The translations under genes were made by a program, and so were the position numbers. Below the pieces are notes generated by a model, which worked only from the letters and a program-made list of their open reading frames with translations, had not been told where the DNA came from and ran no database searches. From assembly GCF_023744375.2 (NCBI RefSeq), contig NZ_CP146284.1:3100001-3164000 (forward strand): a stretch of 64,000 nucleotides of DNA, written 5' to 3'. This DNA is from Parabacteroides sp. AD58. GTDB lineage: Bacteria; Bacteroidota; Bacteroidia; Bacteroidales; Tannerellaceae. This document shows positions 1-9,003 of the stretch, one piece after another. How positions within the stretch are numbered: the stretch's first letter is position 1; every line of letters starts with the position of its first letter.

Positions 1-34
1 AATAATTTGTGCTTTACTTGATTCCTTATGTCCC

Positions 35-391
35 TTATTCTTCTGGATCAATACGGTCAAAGGCTTCCTTAATGGATAATAACTCTGCCCGGATCAGTTT
101 GAGTTTGTTGACTACTTCTACCTGACGGATGACTTTCTCTTTGTTGTCGCGCAATTTCTTCTTGGCACCGGCCAGTGTCATGCCCTGTTCTTTCAGCAGA
201 TAATAAACTACGCGCACGGCTTCGATGTCTTCTTCCTTATAGAATCGGGTTCCCTTTTCATTCTTCCGGGGATTGATGATATCGAATTCCTTTTCCCAAA
301 AGCGAAGTGCCGACTCGTTGATGTCGAACATTTGGGCTACTTCGCTGATGGAATAATATAATTTCTGCGGTTTGTCTTTCTTGATGGCCAT
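35..391 (-). CDS. MerR family transcriptional regulator
   Basis: Small 118-residue DNA-binding regulator. The N-terminal part (residues about 12-80) reads as a MerR winged helix-turn-helix: YYSISEVAQMF, then the family pattern ALRFWEKEF and a GTRFYKEEDI segment. It is followed by a lysine-rich helix typical of the short MerR proteins of Bacteroidetes, and no metal-binding cysteines are present. The gene lies 12 nt behind the M23 peptidase gene on the same strand, so the two probably share a transcript. A role near cell-envelope functions is only inferred from that neighbour. The effector is not recognisable. Confidence 0.88.
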   Translation of the reverse strand: MAIKKDKPQKLYYSISEVAQMFDINESALRFWEKEFDIINPRKNEKGTRFYKEEDIEAVRVVYYLLKEQGMTLAGAKKKLRDNKEKVIRQVEVVNKLKLIRAELLSIKEAFDRIDPEE

Positions 392-403
392 ACGATTTAT
401 CTC

Positions 404-1387
404 CTAATCCATTACCTGACCGTGGTTGTCTGCAATCTGTATCATCCGGTCATATTCTTCCGGAGTCAGGTCCATATAATAATATTTGGAAGGATTGTCG
501 TAATGCCCACGTACAATCACTTCATAATGCAGATGCGGACCTGTTGATTTTCCGGTGTTTCCGACAGCTCCGATCACTTCTCCTCGTTTTACCTTCTGTC
601 CGACACGGACCTTGAACTTGCTCATGTGCCCGTATAAGGTCTGGTATCCATAACCATGATCAATCATAACACAGTTGCCATAACCCTGTTTCCAGCCGGC
701 CATGGTTACTTTCCCGTCACCTGTTGCATAGATGTCTGTCCCGATCTTGGCTGAGAAGTCCATGCCTGAGTGGAAACGGGGCGTGCGGTAAATCGGATCG
801 ATTCGCACACCGTAACCCGAAGCTGTTTGCCGTAAGTCTTTGTTGGAAATAGGTTGAATGGCGGGAATACATTTTGCCCGTTCTTCCTGGTTCTTGCCAA
901 TTTCAATCAGCTCTTCCAGTGAATTGGACTGAATATAAAGTTGCTTGCGGAGCATATCCATTTTCTTGGTTGTCGAGACAACCAGTTCTGCGTTGGTCAG
1001 TTCCATCAGTTGCTTATACCGGTTGGTGCCGCCGAAGCCGGATTTGCGGACCGATTCCGGAATGGATTCTGCCTGAAAAATGGCCCGGTACAGATTTTCG
1101 TCCCGCTGCTGGATGTCATCCAGGATTTCCATGGCGTTGTTCAGACGTAAATCCAGTACTTCATATTGGGTTTGCAACAGTTTGTTCTCTTTTCTCAATT
1201 GAGATTCCTGCGGAGAATCGATGACATGCATCATGACAAAGAAAGTCGCGATACCAAACGCAATACCTGTACTCAAATGTCGCAGAACAGAAAACAAACG
1301 ATCTTTAGCCGAAGGGTAAACACGTTCATAATCCAACGTGTTGGGGTTATATAAATAATATGTTTTCCTGTTTTTAAATAGTTTCAT
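404..1387 (-). CDS. M23 family metallopeptidase, membrane-anchored
   Basis: Predicted cell-wall peptidase of 327 residues. It has a cytoplasmic start, one membrane segment (about residues 37-54), a coiled-coil stretch (about 58-100) and a C-terminal LytM/M23 domain (about 187-295). The zinc-binding pattern is intact: H206xxxD210 (HSGMD) and the HLH pair at 285-287, with another histidine in YGHMS at 254. M23 enzymes cleave peptide cross-links in peptidoglycan or regulate amidases, acting in the periplasm. It is the first gene of a leftward pair with the MerR gene. A strong minus-strand promoter (-7 box 1414-1421, -33 box 1441-1444) lies just upstream, overlapping the alaS promoter region. Confidence 0.93.
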   Translation of the reverse strand: MKLFKNRKTYYLYNPNTLDYERVYPSAKDRLFSVLRHLSTGIAFGIATFFVMMHVIDSPQESQLRKENKLLQTQYEVLDLRLNNAMEILDDIQQRDENLYRAIFQAESIPESVRKSGFGGTNRYKQLMELTNAELVVSTTKKMDMLRKQLYIQSNSLEELIEIGKNQEERAKCIPAIQPISNKDLRQTASGYGVRIDPIYRTPRFHSGMDFSAKIGTDIYATGDGKVTMAGWKQGYGNCVMIDHGYGYQTLYGHMSKFKVRVGQKVKRGEVIGAVGNTGKSTGPHLHYEVIVRGHYDNPSKYYYMDLTPEEYDRMIQIADNHGQVMD

Positions 1388-1413
1388 TGAATATTTTGTT
1401 GCTTGGATAGCTG

Positions 1414-1444
1414 CAAAAATAATAATTTGCAGTACTTTTGCAAA
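1414..1444 (-). promoter_or_regulatory. Bacteroidetes-type promoter for the M23/MerR operon
   Basis: On the minus strand the sequence gives TATTTTTG (1421-1414), matching TAnnTTTG, and TTTG (1444-1441) exactly 19 nt upstream. The distance to the M23 start codon is about 27 nt. Confidence 0.7.
1433..1440 (+). promoter_or_regulatory. -7 promoter element upstream of alaS
   Basis: TACTTTTG matches TAnnTTTG about 45 nt before the alaS start. No good -33 box is seen at the usual spacing. It lies inside the divergent M23 promoter, so the two transcription units may interfere. Confidence 0.55.
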
Positions 1445-1484
1445 TTGTTTTTCAGAATATTAACGAGAACTATATAGATATATT

Positions 1485-4112
1485 ATGTTGACAGCAAAAG
1501 AAATCCGTGAATCGTTTAAAGCGTTCTTCGCTTCTAAAGGACACCAAATTGTGCCGTCTGCGCCCATGGTAGTAAAGGGCGATCCTACATTGATGTTTAC
1601 CAATGCGGGAATGAATCAGTGGAAAGATATTATCTTGGGAATCCGGGATCCGGAACCTCGCCGGCGAGCCGATTCTCAGAAGTGTCTTCGCGTGAGCGGT
1701 AAGCACAATGACTTGGAAGAAGTAGGGCATGACACGTATCACCATACGATGTTCGAAATGCTTGGTAACTGGAGTTTTGGCGATTACTTCAAGGAAGGCG
1801 CCATTGATATGGCTTGGGAATACCTGGTTGATGTATTGCATCTGGATCCGGCGGATCTGTATGTAACGGTATTCGAGGGTTCCAAGGAAGAAAACCTCGA
1901 ACGTGATGACGAAGCGGCTTCTTACTGGGCTAAACACGTTCCGGCCGATCATATTATCAATGGTAACAAACATGATAATTTCTGGGAAATGGGTGATACA
2001 GGTCCTTGTGGTCCTTGTTCTGAAATCCATTTGGATTCGCGTACTCCGGAAGAAAAGGCGAAAGTTCCCGGACGTGAACTGGTCAATAAAGATAATCCAC
2101 AGGTAATTGAGATCTGGAATCTGGTCTTTATGCAGTTTAACCGCAAAGCTGACGGCTCGTTGGAAAAACTGTCGATGAATGTGATTGATACAGGTATGGG
2201 CTTTGAACGTCTGGTTCGTGCCCTGCAGGGTAAACATTCCAATTATGATACAGATATTTTCCAGCCGACCATTCAGGCTATCTCTAAGATGTCCGGATTG
2301 GAATACGGAAAAGATGAGAATGTGGATGTTGCCATGCGTGTGATTGCCGATCACTTGCGTGCTGTGGCTTTCTCTATTGCCGATGGTCAGTTGCCTTCGA
2401 ATGCTAAGGCTGGTTATGTAATCCGTCGTATTCTGCGCCGTGCTGTTCGTTATGGATATACATTCCTGAATCGCAAAGAAGCCTTCATGTATAAATTGCT
2501 TCCGGTGTTGATTGAGACCATGGGTGATGCTTATCCTGAACTGATCGCTCAGAAATCATTGATCGAAAAGGTTATCAAGGAAGAGGAAGAAGCTTTCTTG
2601 CGTACACTTGAGACTGGTATCCGTCTGCTGGATAAGAAAATGGAAGAGACCAAGGCTGCCGGTAAGACAACCATCAGTGGTGTGGACGCCTTTACCTTGT
2701 ATGATACATACGGTTTCCCGTTGGATTTGACAGAACTGATCTTGCGTGAGCATGGCATGGATGCCGATATCGACGAATTCAATGTGGAAATGCAGAAACA
2801 GAAAGATCGTGCCCGTAATGCTGCAGCGGTAGAAACAGGCGACTGGATTACCTTGAAAGAGGGTGAAACTGAGTTTGTCGGTTATGATTTCTTTGAATAT
2901 GATGCTGAAATCCTCCGTTACCGCCAGGTAAAACAGAAGAATAAAGTTTTATATCAGCTTGTCTTGGATAAAACTCCGTTCTATGCTGAAATGGGTGGTC
3001 AGGTAGGTGATACCGGATGGCTGATTAACGGTGATGAAAAAATAGCGGTTATCGATACGAAGCGGGAGAACAACCTGCCGATTCATATTGTAGAGAAGTT
3101 ACCACAGGATGTAACGGCTGTTTTCACTGCCAAGATTGATAAGAAGAAGCGTATTCAGTGTGAATGCAACCACTCGGCTACTCACTTGCTGCACGAAGCT
3201 TTGCGGGAAGTCTTGGGTACACATGTTGAACAGAAAGGTTCGTATGTATCACCCGAAGCCTTGCGTTTCGACTTCTCTCACTATCAGAAGGTAACAGATG
3301 AAGAAATCCGTAAGGTAGAACGTCTGGTTGGAGAAAAGATCCGTGTCAACTATCCGTTGGAAGAACATCGGAACATGCCGATCGATGAGGCAAAGAAATT
3401 GGGTGCGATGGCCTTGTTTGGTGAGAAATACGGTGATAAAGTGCGTGTCGTTAAATATGGAACTTCTATCGAATTGTGTGGTGGTACGCATATTCCGGCA
3501 ACTGGTATGATTGGTTCTTTGCGTATTGTCGGAGAAAGCTCTGTTGCAGCAGGTGTTCGTCGTATTGAAGCAGTTACTGCCGAAGCAGCTGAAGAATATA
3601 CATTTGTATTGCAGGATTCTATCCGTGAGTTGCGCGCCATGTTCAATAATGTACCGAATTTGGCTTTGACGATCCGTAAGGCTATCGAAGAAAATGCAGA
3701 GCTGAAGAAGCAGGTAAATGATTACGTCAAGGAAAAAGTACAGCGCATGAAGAAGGATCTGGTTGCTAACGCGCAGGAAAAGAACGGCGTCAAAGTAATC
3801 GTCTTCAAGGGAGATGCTAATGTAGACGTAATTAAAGACTTGGCATTCCAGATTAAAGGGGAAGCTCCGATGGACGGAAAAGTATTCTTTGTCGGCGGAA
3901 TCAAAGATGGAGCCAAGTGTGCATTAATGGTTGCTTTGAGTGATGGTCTGGTAAAAGACGGCCTGAACGCAAGTAAGCTGGTAAAAGATGCAGCGAAACA
4001 TATCAAGGGCGGTGGCGGCGGACAGCCTCACTTTGCAACTGCCGGTGGTAAAAATCCGGATGGATTAGATGCTGCCGTTGACATGATTTTGGAAGAAGCT
4101 GGATTGAAATAA
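1485..4112 (+). CDS. alaS: Alanine--tRNA ligase
   Basis: Cytoplasmic class II aminoacyl-tRNA synthetase that charges tRNA-Ala. It has 875 residues, the usual length. The N-terminal catalytic domain begins [14 protein letters not shown]. The editing domain carries the zinc ligands HSATH (from residue 563) and CGGTH (665-669). The C-terminal glycine-rich segment ([14 protein letters not shown]) is also typical. The ATG at 1485 gives the canonical N-terminus. It is divergent from the M23 gene and ends in a strong hairpin terminator at 4159-4203. Confidence 0.99.
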   Translation: MLTAKEIRESFKAFFASKGHQIVPSAPMVVKGDPTLMFTNAGMNQWKDIILGIRDPEPRRRADSQKCLRVSGKHNDLEEVGHDTYHHTMFEMLGNWSFGDYFKEGAIDMAWEYLVDVLHLDPADLYVTVFEGSKEENLERDDEAASYWAKHVPADHIINGNKHDNFWEMGDTGPCGPCSEIHLDSRTPEEKAKVPGRELVNKDNPQVIEIWNLVFMQFNRKADGSLEKLSMNVIDTGMGFERLVRALQGKHSNYDTDIFQPTIQAISKMSGLEYGKDENVDVAMRVIADHLRAVAFSIADGQLPSNAKAGYVIRRILRRAVRYGYTFLNRKEAFMYKLLPVLIETMGDAYPELIAQKSLIEKVIKEEEEAFLRTLETGIRLLDKKMEETKAAGKTTISGVDAFTLYDTYGFPLDLTELILREHGMDADIDEFNVEMQKQKDRARNAAAVETGDWITLKEGETEFVGYDFFEYDAEILRYRQVKQKNKVLYQLVLDKTPFYAEMGGQVGDTGWLINGDEKIAVIDTKRENNLPIHIVEKLPQDVTAVFTAKIDKKKRIQCECNHSATHLLHEALREVLGTHVEQKGSYVSPEALRFDFSHYQKVTDEEIRKVERLVGEKIRVNYPLEEHRNMPIDEAKKLGAMALFGEKYGDKVRVVKYGTSIELCGGTHIPATGMIGSLRIVGESSVAAGVRRIEAVTAEAAEEYTFVLQDSIRELRAMFNNVPNLALTIRKAIEENAELKKQVNDYVKEKVQRMKKDLVANAQEKNGVKVIVFKGDANVDVIKDLAFQIKGEAPMDGKVFFVGGIKDGAKCALMVALSDGLVKDGLNASKLVKDAAKHIKGGGGGQPHFATAGGKNPDGLDAAVDMILEEAGLK

Positions 4113-4158
4113 TAGAATCTGTATATACAATCCTATGTCGGATTTGTATTAATATGTT

Positions 4159-4210
4159 AAAGTTTCATTTTCGAAGTAGAAATATCTTTGAAAATGAAAC
4201 TTTATTCTTT
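4159..4210 (+). terminator. Terminator after alaS
   Basis: A perfect 14-bp inverted repeat (AAAGTTTCATTTTC at 4159-4172, its complement at 4190-4203) is followed by a T-rich stretch. Confidence 0.7.
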
Positions 4211-4463
4211 TTGTTCTCTCTCAGTGAATATAGGTTTACTTATGATTTGTAAGTGAAACGGTTTTGTCATACGTTTTATACAAAAATGCAATTGTGTATC
4301 TGTGTTATTATTTTTATTTTTGCATAAATATTAAGACAAATCTATTCTGAAGGGCGTTTTTTATAGCAAGTGAAAGGTGTTTTCTATAGTGGAAAGTGAA
4401 AGCTCCTTTTAGGGCTACTGAAAAACCTTTCATCAATAAAGGTTATCTGTTAAATATTATTAT
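4204..4463 (+). promoter_or_regulatory. Spacer and promoter upstream of the Oar-like receptor
   Basis: This gene-free spacer holds a plausible promoter: TATTTTTG at 4315-4322 with ATTG about 20 nt upstream. The remaining 140 nt would form a long 5' untranslated region with loosely repeated GTGAAAG / TTTTTATAG words whose meaning is unclear. Confidence 0.45.
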
Positions 4464-7400
4464 ATGAATTATTCTACTAAATTAATGCTTACAGCATTGG
4501 CCGCAACAACCGTTATTTGTGCTGATGCTCAGGTGACAACTTCAGCTATCAATGGCGTGGTTCTGGATGAAAATAAGGAACCGGTAATTGGAGCAACAGT
4601 TACTGCTGTACATGAACCTTCGGGTACTCTTTACGGCACTGTTACAAACATGGATGGTCGTTACACCATTCAGGGTATGCGTACTGGTGGACCGTATAAA
4701 GTAGAAATCTCGTATGTAGGTTATAAGAAATCTACATTTACCGGGCTTCAGTTGGAGCTGGGTAATACGTTGGATTTGAATGCCAATTTACAGGTCAGCT
4801 CTGAAGAATTGGATGAAGTCGTAATTACGGCAGATGCCTTGGCTAAAACGGGTGCTGCCCAGAACTTCTCAACAAGCAAGATTGTAAATACTCCTACGGT
4901 CGATCGTAATGTTTACGATGTGATCAAGAATATGCCGATGGCAATGACTTCCAAGAATGGTGGTATTACCTTTGCCGGCTCAAATAACCGTTATAACAGT
5001 TTCCAGATTGATGGTACAGTAAGTAACGACGTATTCGGTTTGTCTGCTTCCGGTACAAATGGTGGTCAGACAGGTGCTAACCCGATTTCTATGGATGCTA
5101 TTCAGGAAATTCAGGTAGTTGTTGCTCCGTTCGATGTTCGTCAGAGCGGATTTACCGGTGGTGGTATCAATGCGATTACGAAACAGGGAACAAACAAACT
5201 GCAGGCTACGGCTTATTCTTATTTCACAAATGAAAATATGTATGGTAAATACAGTGCGTTGCGTGATAATGAGAAGTATCCGATGTCTGAACAATATACA
5301 CGTACATTTAGTGGTACATTAGGAGGCGCGATTATCAAGGATAAATTATTCTACTTCGTAAGTGCTGAGGCTAAGAAAGAGGCTTATCCTTCGAGCGTTT
5401 ATCCGGGATATACCGATAATTACATGACTCCGGAAGTGGCTCAGCAGATTGCCGACAAGTATCAGCAATATACGGGTTTCAAGGAAAGTTATTCGGCTCG
5501 TGATGTAGAAAACAAATCGTTCGGCTTGTTGGCCCGTATCGACTGGAACATCAATAAGGATCATAAACTGGCTGTCCGTTATCAGCATAATAACTCATTT
5601 GATGATAATTATAGCTCAGGTACTACTTCTTATAAGTTCAACAACAGTGGTTATCGGATGAACAACAAGACCAACTCTATCGTGGCTGAATTGAACTCTC
5701 GCTTCTCGGATCAGATCTCTAATGAGTTCCGTGCTTCTGCTACGTACGTGCGCGACCATCGTGACGTGGCTTATCAGGGACCGACGGTGCAGATCAGCAA
5801 TGTTCCGGGTGCTGACCAGACGACAATGATTCAGGCTAATATCGGTACTGAATATTCTTCGGGTGCCAACTACCTGAACCAGGATATTTATACATTCGAA
5901 GATAACGTGTCTTGGTATAAAGGAAATCATACATTTACATTTGGTACACATAATGAAATCTACCGGATGCAGAACCTGTTCATCCAGGCTGCCAATGGCT
6001 CTTGGTATTTCAACTCATTGAACGACTTCCTGAATGATACACCGTATCAGTTCTCTTATAAATATACTGATCCGGATTTGACGGGTGGCGATTTGAAGTA
6101 TGCGCCGATTATGAAAGCCGGTCAGTTTGGTTTCTATGCTCAGGATAAATGGGATATTACACGCGACTTCAATTTGACCTACGGTATCCGTTTTGATATT
6201 CCGTTGACATTCAATGATCCGACAACGAATCCGAACTTCAATAAATATGCAGAAGAAAACGGGCTGAATGCACGTGTAGGCGAAATGCCGGGTGCAAAGG
6301 TAATGGTTTCTCCGCGTGTCGGTTTCCGTTGGTATGCGGATGAAGATCGTAAGACCTTGCTTCGTGGTGGTGTCGGTTTGTTCACAGGCCGTGTTCCGTT
6401 TGTCTGGTTGTGCAATGCCTACAACAATACGGGTATGGAACTGAAGGGAACTACTATTAATCAGGTAGAAGATGCGGATGGTAATATTACTCAGTATGCT
6501 CCGTCATTAGGTCAGTATGCTGACAATCCATTAGGAGCTTTACAGTCTATGAGCGGTTCGGCTGCTAAACCGGATATCGTAACGGTTGATAAGGATTTCA
6601 AGTATCCGCAGGTGTTCCGTGCTAACCTGGCTTTGGAACAGATGTTGCCGGGCGACGTGAAGTTTACGTTGGAAGGTATTTACTCAAAGACAATGAACAA
6701 TGTGTTCTTCGAGAACTTGGCTTTGTCTAATAATGGTGAAAAGGTATATGCTATTCCGGGTGTTGAGGCTTCGGCTGCTCCTTTCTATTCAAATGCGAAG
6801 AGCGACTATTATAGCATCATCAATCTGAAGAATACCAATAAGGGTTATACGTATGCTGTTTCTGGTTTGTTGGAAAAACACTTCAACTTCGGTCTGGACT
6901 TGTCGGCATCTTATACATTCGGACATGCGAAGGCTGTTAACGACGGTACTTCTTCTGTGGCTTATTCTAACTGGAAATACAATTACTCACGCGATACTAA
7001 TTCGGAAGACGAATTAGGTTTCTCTAAGTTCGATATTCCTCATCGCTTGATGATCCAGCTTTCTTATACAACTCCGAGATATTTGAACGGATGGATGGCT
7101 ACAACCGTAGCATTGATCTATAACGCATTCTCTGGTAGCCGCTACAGCTTGACGATGAACGAATCAAGCGACTTCAACGGTGATGGTTACCGCGGTAACA
7201 GCTTGTTATATATCCCTACTGAATCAGAATTACAGCAGATGAACTTTGTAGATTATGTCAGCAAAGGAAAGGTAATCATGACAGCCGAAGAAAGCCGTCA
7301 GGCATTTGGCGAATGGATTGCCAACGACAGCTATGCCAAGAATCATCGTGGCCAGTATGCTGAACGTAACTCGAACTTGTCAGACTGGGAACATCAGGTT

Positions 7401-7679
7401 GACTTGCACCTGGCTCAGGACATCTTCTACTTGAAAGAACGTGGAAGCAAGATCCAGGTAACATTCGATGTTGTGAACTTCACGAATATGTTGAATAAGA
7501 AATGGGGTGCAAGCTACAGCTCAGCTTACAACGTATCACCGCTGTCAGTACAGTCTATTTCAACAGCAGCCGATGGTACACGTACTCCGGCTTATACATA
7601 CAACAGCAACAATGAGGTGGCAAAAGATGATATCGCTTCTCGTTGGCATGCTCAGGTAGGTGTAAGATTGACATTCTGA
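4464..7679 (+). CDS. TonB-dependent receptor, Oar-like, with carboxypeptidase-regulatory domain
   Basis: Large outer-membrane protein of 1071 residues. It starts with a signal peptide (about residues 1-23, ending CADAQ). A carboxypeptidase-regulatory-like beta-sandwich follows (about 26-110: INGVVLDENKEPVIGATV, then GRYTIQGM). Next is a plug region (DEVVITADAL, then NAITKQGTNKL near 235-245) and a long beta-barrel. The C-terminus ends in an aromatic residue (VRLTF), as expected for outer-membrane barrels. The layout is that of Oar-like proteins of Bacteroidetes, which import or export an unknown ligand with TonB energy. No SusD partner is next to it. It stands alone between its own promoter and a terminator, so the substrate cannot be inferred. 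Confidence 0.92.
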   Translation: MNYSTKLMLTALAATTVICADAQVTTSAINGVVLDENKEPVIGATVTAVHEPSGTLYGTVTNMDGRYTIQGMRTGGPYKVEISYVGYKKSTFTGLQLELGNTLDLNANLQVSSEELDEVVITADALAKTGAAQNFSTSKIVNTPTVDRNVYDVIKNMPMAMTSKNGGITFAGSNNRYNSFQIDGTVSNDVFGLSASGTNGGQTGANPISMDAIQEIQVVVAPFDVRQSGFTGGGINAITKQGTNKLQATAYSYFTNENMYGKYSALRDNEKYPMSEQYTRTFSGTLGGAIIKDKLFYFVSAEAKKEAYPSSVYPGYTDNYMTPEVAQQIADKYQQYTGFKESYSARDVENKSFGLLARIDWNINKDHKLAVRYQHNNSFDDNYSSGTTSYKFNNSGYRMNNKTNSIVAELNSRFSDQISNEFRASATYVRDHRDVAYQGPTVQISNVPGADQTTMIQANIGTEYSSGANYLNQDIYTFEDNVSWYKGNHTFTFGTHNEIYRMQNLFIQAANGSWYFNSLNDFLNDTPYQFSYKYTDPDLTGGDLKYAPIMKAGQFGFYAQDKWDITRDFNLTYGIRFDIPLTFNDPTTNPNFNKYAEENGLNARVGEMPGAKVMVSPRVGFRWYADEDRKTLLRGGVGLFTGRVPFVWLCNAYNNTGMELKGTTINQVEDADGNITQYAPSLGQYADNPLGALQSMSGSAAKPDIVTVDKDFKYPQVFRANLALEQMLPGDVKFTLEGIYSKTMNNVFFENLALSNNGEKVYAIPGVEASAAPFYSNAKSDYYSIINLKNTNKGYTYAVSGLLEKHFNFGLDLSASYTFGHAKAVNDGTSSVAYSNWKYNYSRDTNSEDELGFSKFDIPHRLMIQLSYTTPRYLNGWMATTVALIYNAFSGSRYSLTMNESSDFNGDGYRGNSLLYIPTESELQQMNFVDYVSKGKVIMTAEESRQAFGEWIANDSYAKNHRGQYAERNSNLSDWEHQVDLHLAQDIFYLKERGSKIQVTFDVVNFTNMLNKKWGASYSSAYNVSPLSVQSISTAADGTRTPAYTYNSNNEVAKDDIASRWHAQVGVRLTF

Positions 7680-7700
7680 TAAAGAGTCCGCTCAATAAGA

Positions 7701-7747
7701 AACGGCTGGTTTCCCCCATGAAGGAAGTCAGCCGTTATTTTTTTATC
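7701..7747 (+). terminator. Terminator after the Oar-like receptor
   Basis: The stem AACGGCTG (7701-7708) pairs with CAGCCGTT (7729-7736), with an inner TTCC/GGAA pairing, followed by ATTTTTTT. Confidence 0.85.
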
Positions 7748-7782
7748 CTTCACAAACGTCCATAAAGTTCAAGTGATTGTCC

Positions 7783-7858
7783 GTTCTTTCTGGCTTGACC
7801 CAGAAAGAACCAAAGAGTTCAAGATTGTATTCGTTCTTTTCTCTTGAAAGAAAAGAAC
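7783..7858. repeat. Two GTTCTTT hairpins (repeat family)
   Basis: Two perfect hairpins stand close together. The first has arms GTTCTTTCTGG (7783-7793) and CCAGAAAGAAC (7800-7810), with loop CTTGAC. The second has arms GTTCTTTTCT (7833-7842) and AGAAAAGAAC (7849-7858), with loop CTTGAA. Members of the same family occur at 8322-8347, 8371-8396 and 21110-21135, some with the loop in the opposite orientation. Confidence 0.8.
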
Positions 7859-8001
7859 CAAAAGTTCAAGGCTGCGTCTGCTGAGCTACTCCGTCACTTC
7901 GTTACGCTGTGCGCGCCGCAAACTCGCTTCGCTCAAACAGCGACGCTCCGGCCGCTCCACTTCGTTCCTTCGCTTAACGCTCACCAGAACGAGGCCCCAA
8001 A
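7859..8001. repeat. Dispersed intergenic repeat module, inverted copy at 20968-21109
   Basis: About 140 bp beginning AAAGTTCAAGGCTG and containing CTCGCTTCGCTCAAACAGC. It recurs on the opposite strand at 20968-21109 with few changes, each time attached to a GTTCTTT hairpin. A shorter related version (GAGCCGAAGGCGAGTTT) lies at 8238-8256. Open frames inside it do not look like protein genes. Confidence 0.75.
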
Positions 8002-8720
8002 AATTGAAAATTGATAATTGAGAACTTCTTAAATTGAAAATTAATGATGAGGATGACTGTAGAGGCGTAGCGCTGCTGCGCCTCAAAACGGCATTGTGAA
8101 ATCGAATGGCAATCAATGCAAGAACGAATAATATTATTATTTTTTTCGGCCATTTGTCCATTCTCAATTGTACATTGTTTCGGCCTAACGGAGGAGGCGT
8201 AAAGCGGTCGACCAAGCGAAGCGTTAAAAAATCTCGGCTGTTTGAGCCGAAGGCGAGTTTTCCGAGATTTTAGCGTAGCGACCGAGACCGTAGCCTCCGT
8301 AGTGTGAGCCTTGATTTTTTGGTTCTTTTGCATCAAGGCAAAAGAACGAATACTATCTTGATATCTTTGCTTCTTTCTGGGTCAAGCCAGAAAGAACGAT
8401 AAGAACCTTCACAAGAACTAGCAGAATATGAGATAAATAACTAGTGTGTGAAGGGTATAAAAGAAAATTAGATATAGGTATAATCAATTCCAACGAAGAT
8501 CAAAAACGAATCTGACGAAGATCGATTTTAAAACTCGTTACTTTTAATAAAATATACGCCGGCTTTTCAGCAATATACGCCGGGAATTCATGAAAAGACG
8601 CCGGCTTTTGAATCATTCATAGGCATGAATGAAAACAGACTTCCCTATTCCTTATTATATATAGCAAATCTCTTTTTGGTTGAATGGAAAATAAATGGGA
8701 TTTGAAATAATGGAGTAGTA
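8002..8720. other. Gene-free repeat-rich spacer
   Basis: I see no gene here. It holds AATTGAAAATTGA-type low-complexity words (8000-8045), a GAGGCG palindrome (8062-8084) and a TAACGGAGGAGGCG/CCTCCGT pseudo-palindromic block (8186-8300). It also holds GTTCTTT hairpins at 8322-8347 and 8371-8396, a CCTTCACA/TGTGAAGG hairpin (8406-8454), and two short periodic arrays: ACGAAGATC twice at 22-nt spacing (8493, 8515) and ACGCCGG three times at 21-nt spacing (8556, 8577, 8598). Confidence 0.7.
8062..8084. repeat. GAGGCG palindrome (REP-like)
   Basis: Palindromic unit GAGGCGTAGC / GCTGCGCCTC, a member of the dispersed family also seen at 19788, 20271, 20409, 26261 and 33599. Confidence 0.75.
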
Positions 8721-8931
8721 ATAAAACGGTGGTTTCTTCCCGACTTTACCGTATTGCAAAGGTAAATCCTTTTTTGATACTAGCAAATAAACGTACTAAT
8801 TTTTTTCCAAATATATACTCTTTCTTATCAACCACATAACAATTATGGTACAAACAACCCGTTTTGGGCAACAAAGCCTTTTCTTTCCTTAATTCTGCCG
8901 CCCTGATGTTGGTTTTAAACCACCGTTTTAT
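8721..8931. promoter_or_regulatory. Candidate invertible (phase-variable) promoter upstream of DUF6383 protein 1
   Basis: A 15-bp perfect inverted repeat, ATAAAACGGTGGTTT (8721-8735) and its complement (8917-8931), encloses 181 bp. Inside is one clear consensus promoter on the minus strand: TACCTTTG (8764-8757) with TTTG (8787-8784) exactly 19 nt upstream. It points away from the surface-protein gene that starts 73 nt beyond the right repeat. No plus-strand TAnnTTTG is seen between 8736 and 9003. Inversion of the segment would point the promoter at the gene. This arrangement is known from phase-variable surface loci of Bacteroides; the OFF assignment is inference. No recombinase gene is in the window. 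Confidence 0.7.
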
Positions 8932-9003
8932 ACCGACTTGATAAAGACGAATATTACACAAGAGGATATAATTACTTATTATTAATACTAAATTAATTTA
9001 ATT

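Noticed and set aside
1470..2354. Long antisense open frame (294 codons) inside alaS
   Set aside because: It is a shadow of the alaS coding frame with no ribosome-binding site or recognisable protein features.
7886..8336. Overlapping minus-strand open frames of 109-120 codons
   Set aside because: They are made of the dispersed repeat module and low-complexity AATTGAAAATTGA words, and the predicted proteins have no domain features.
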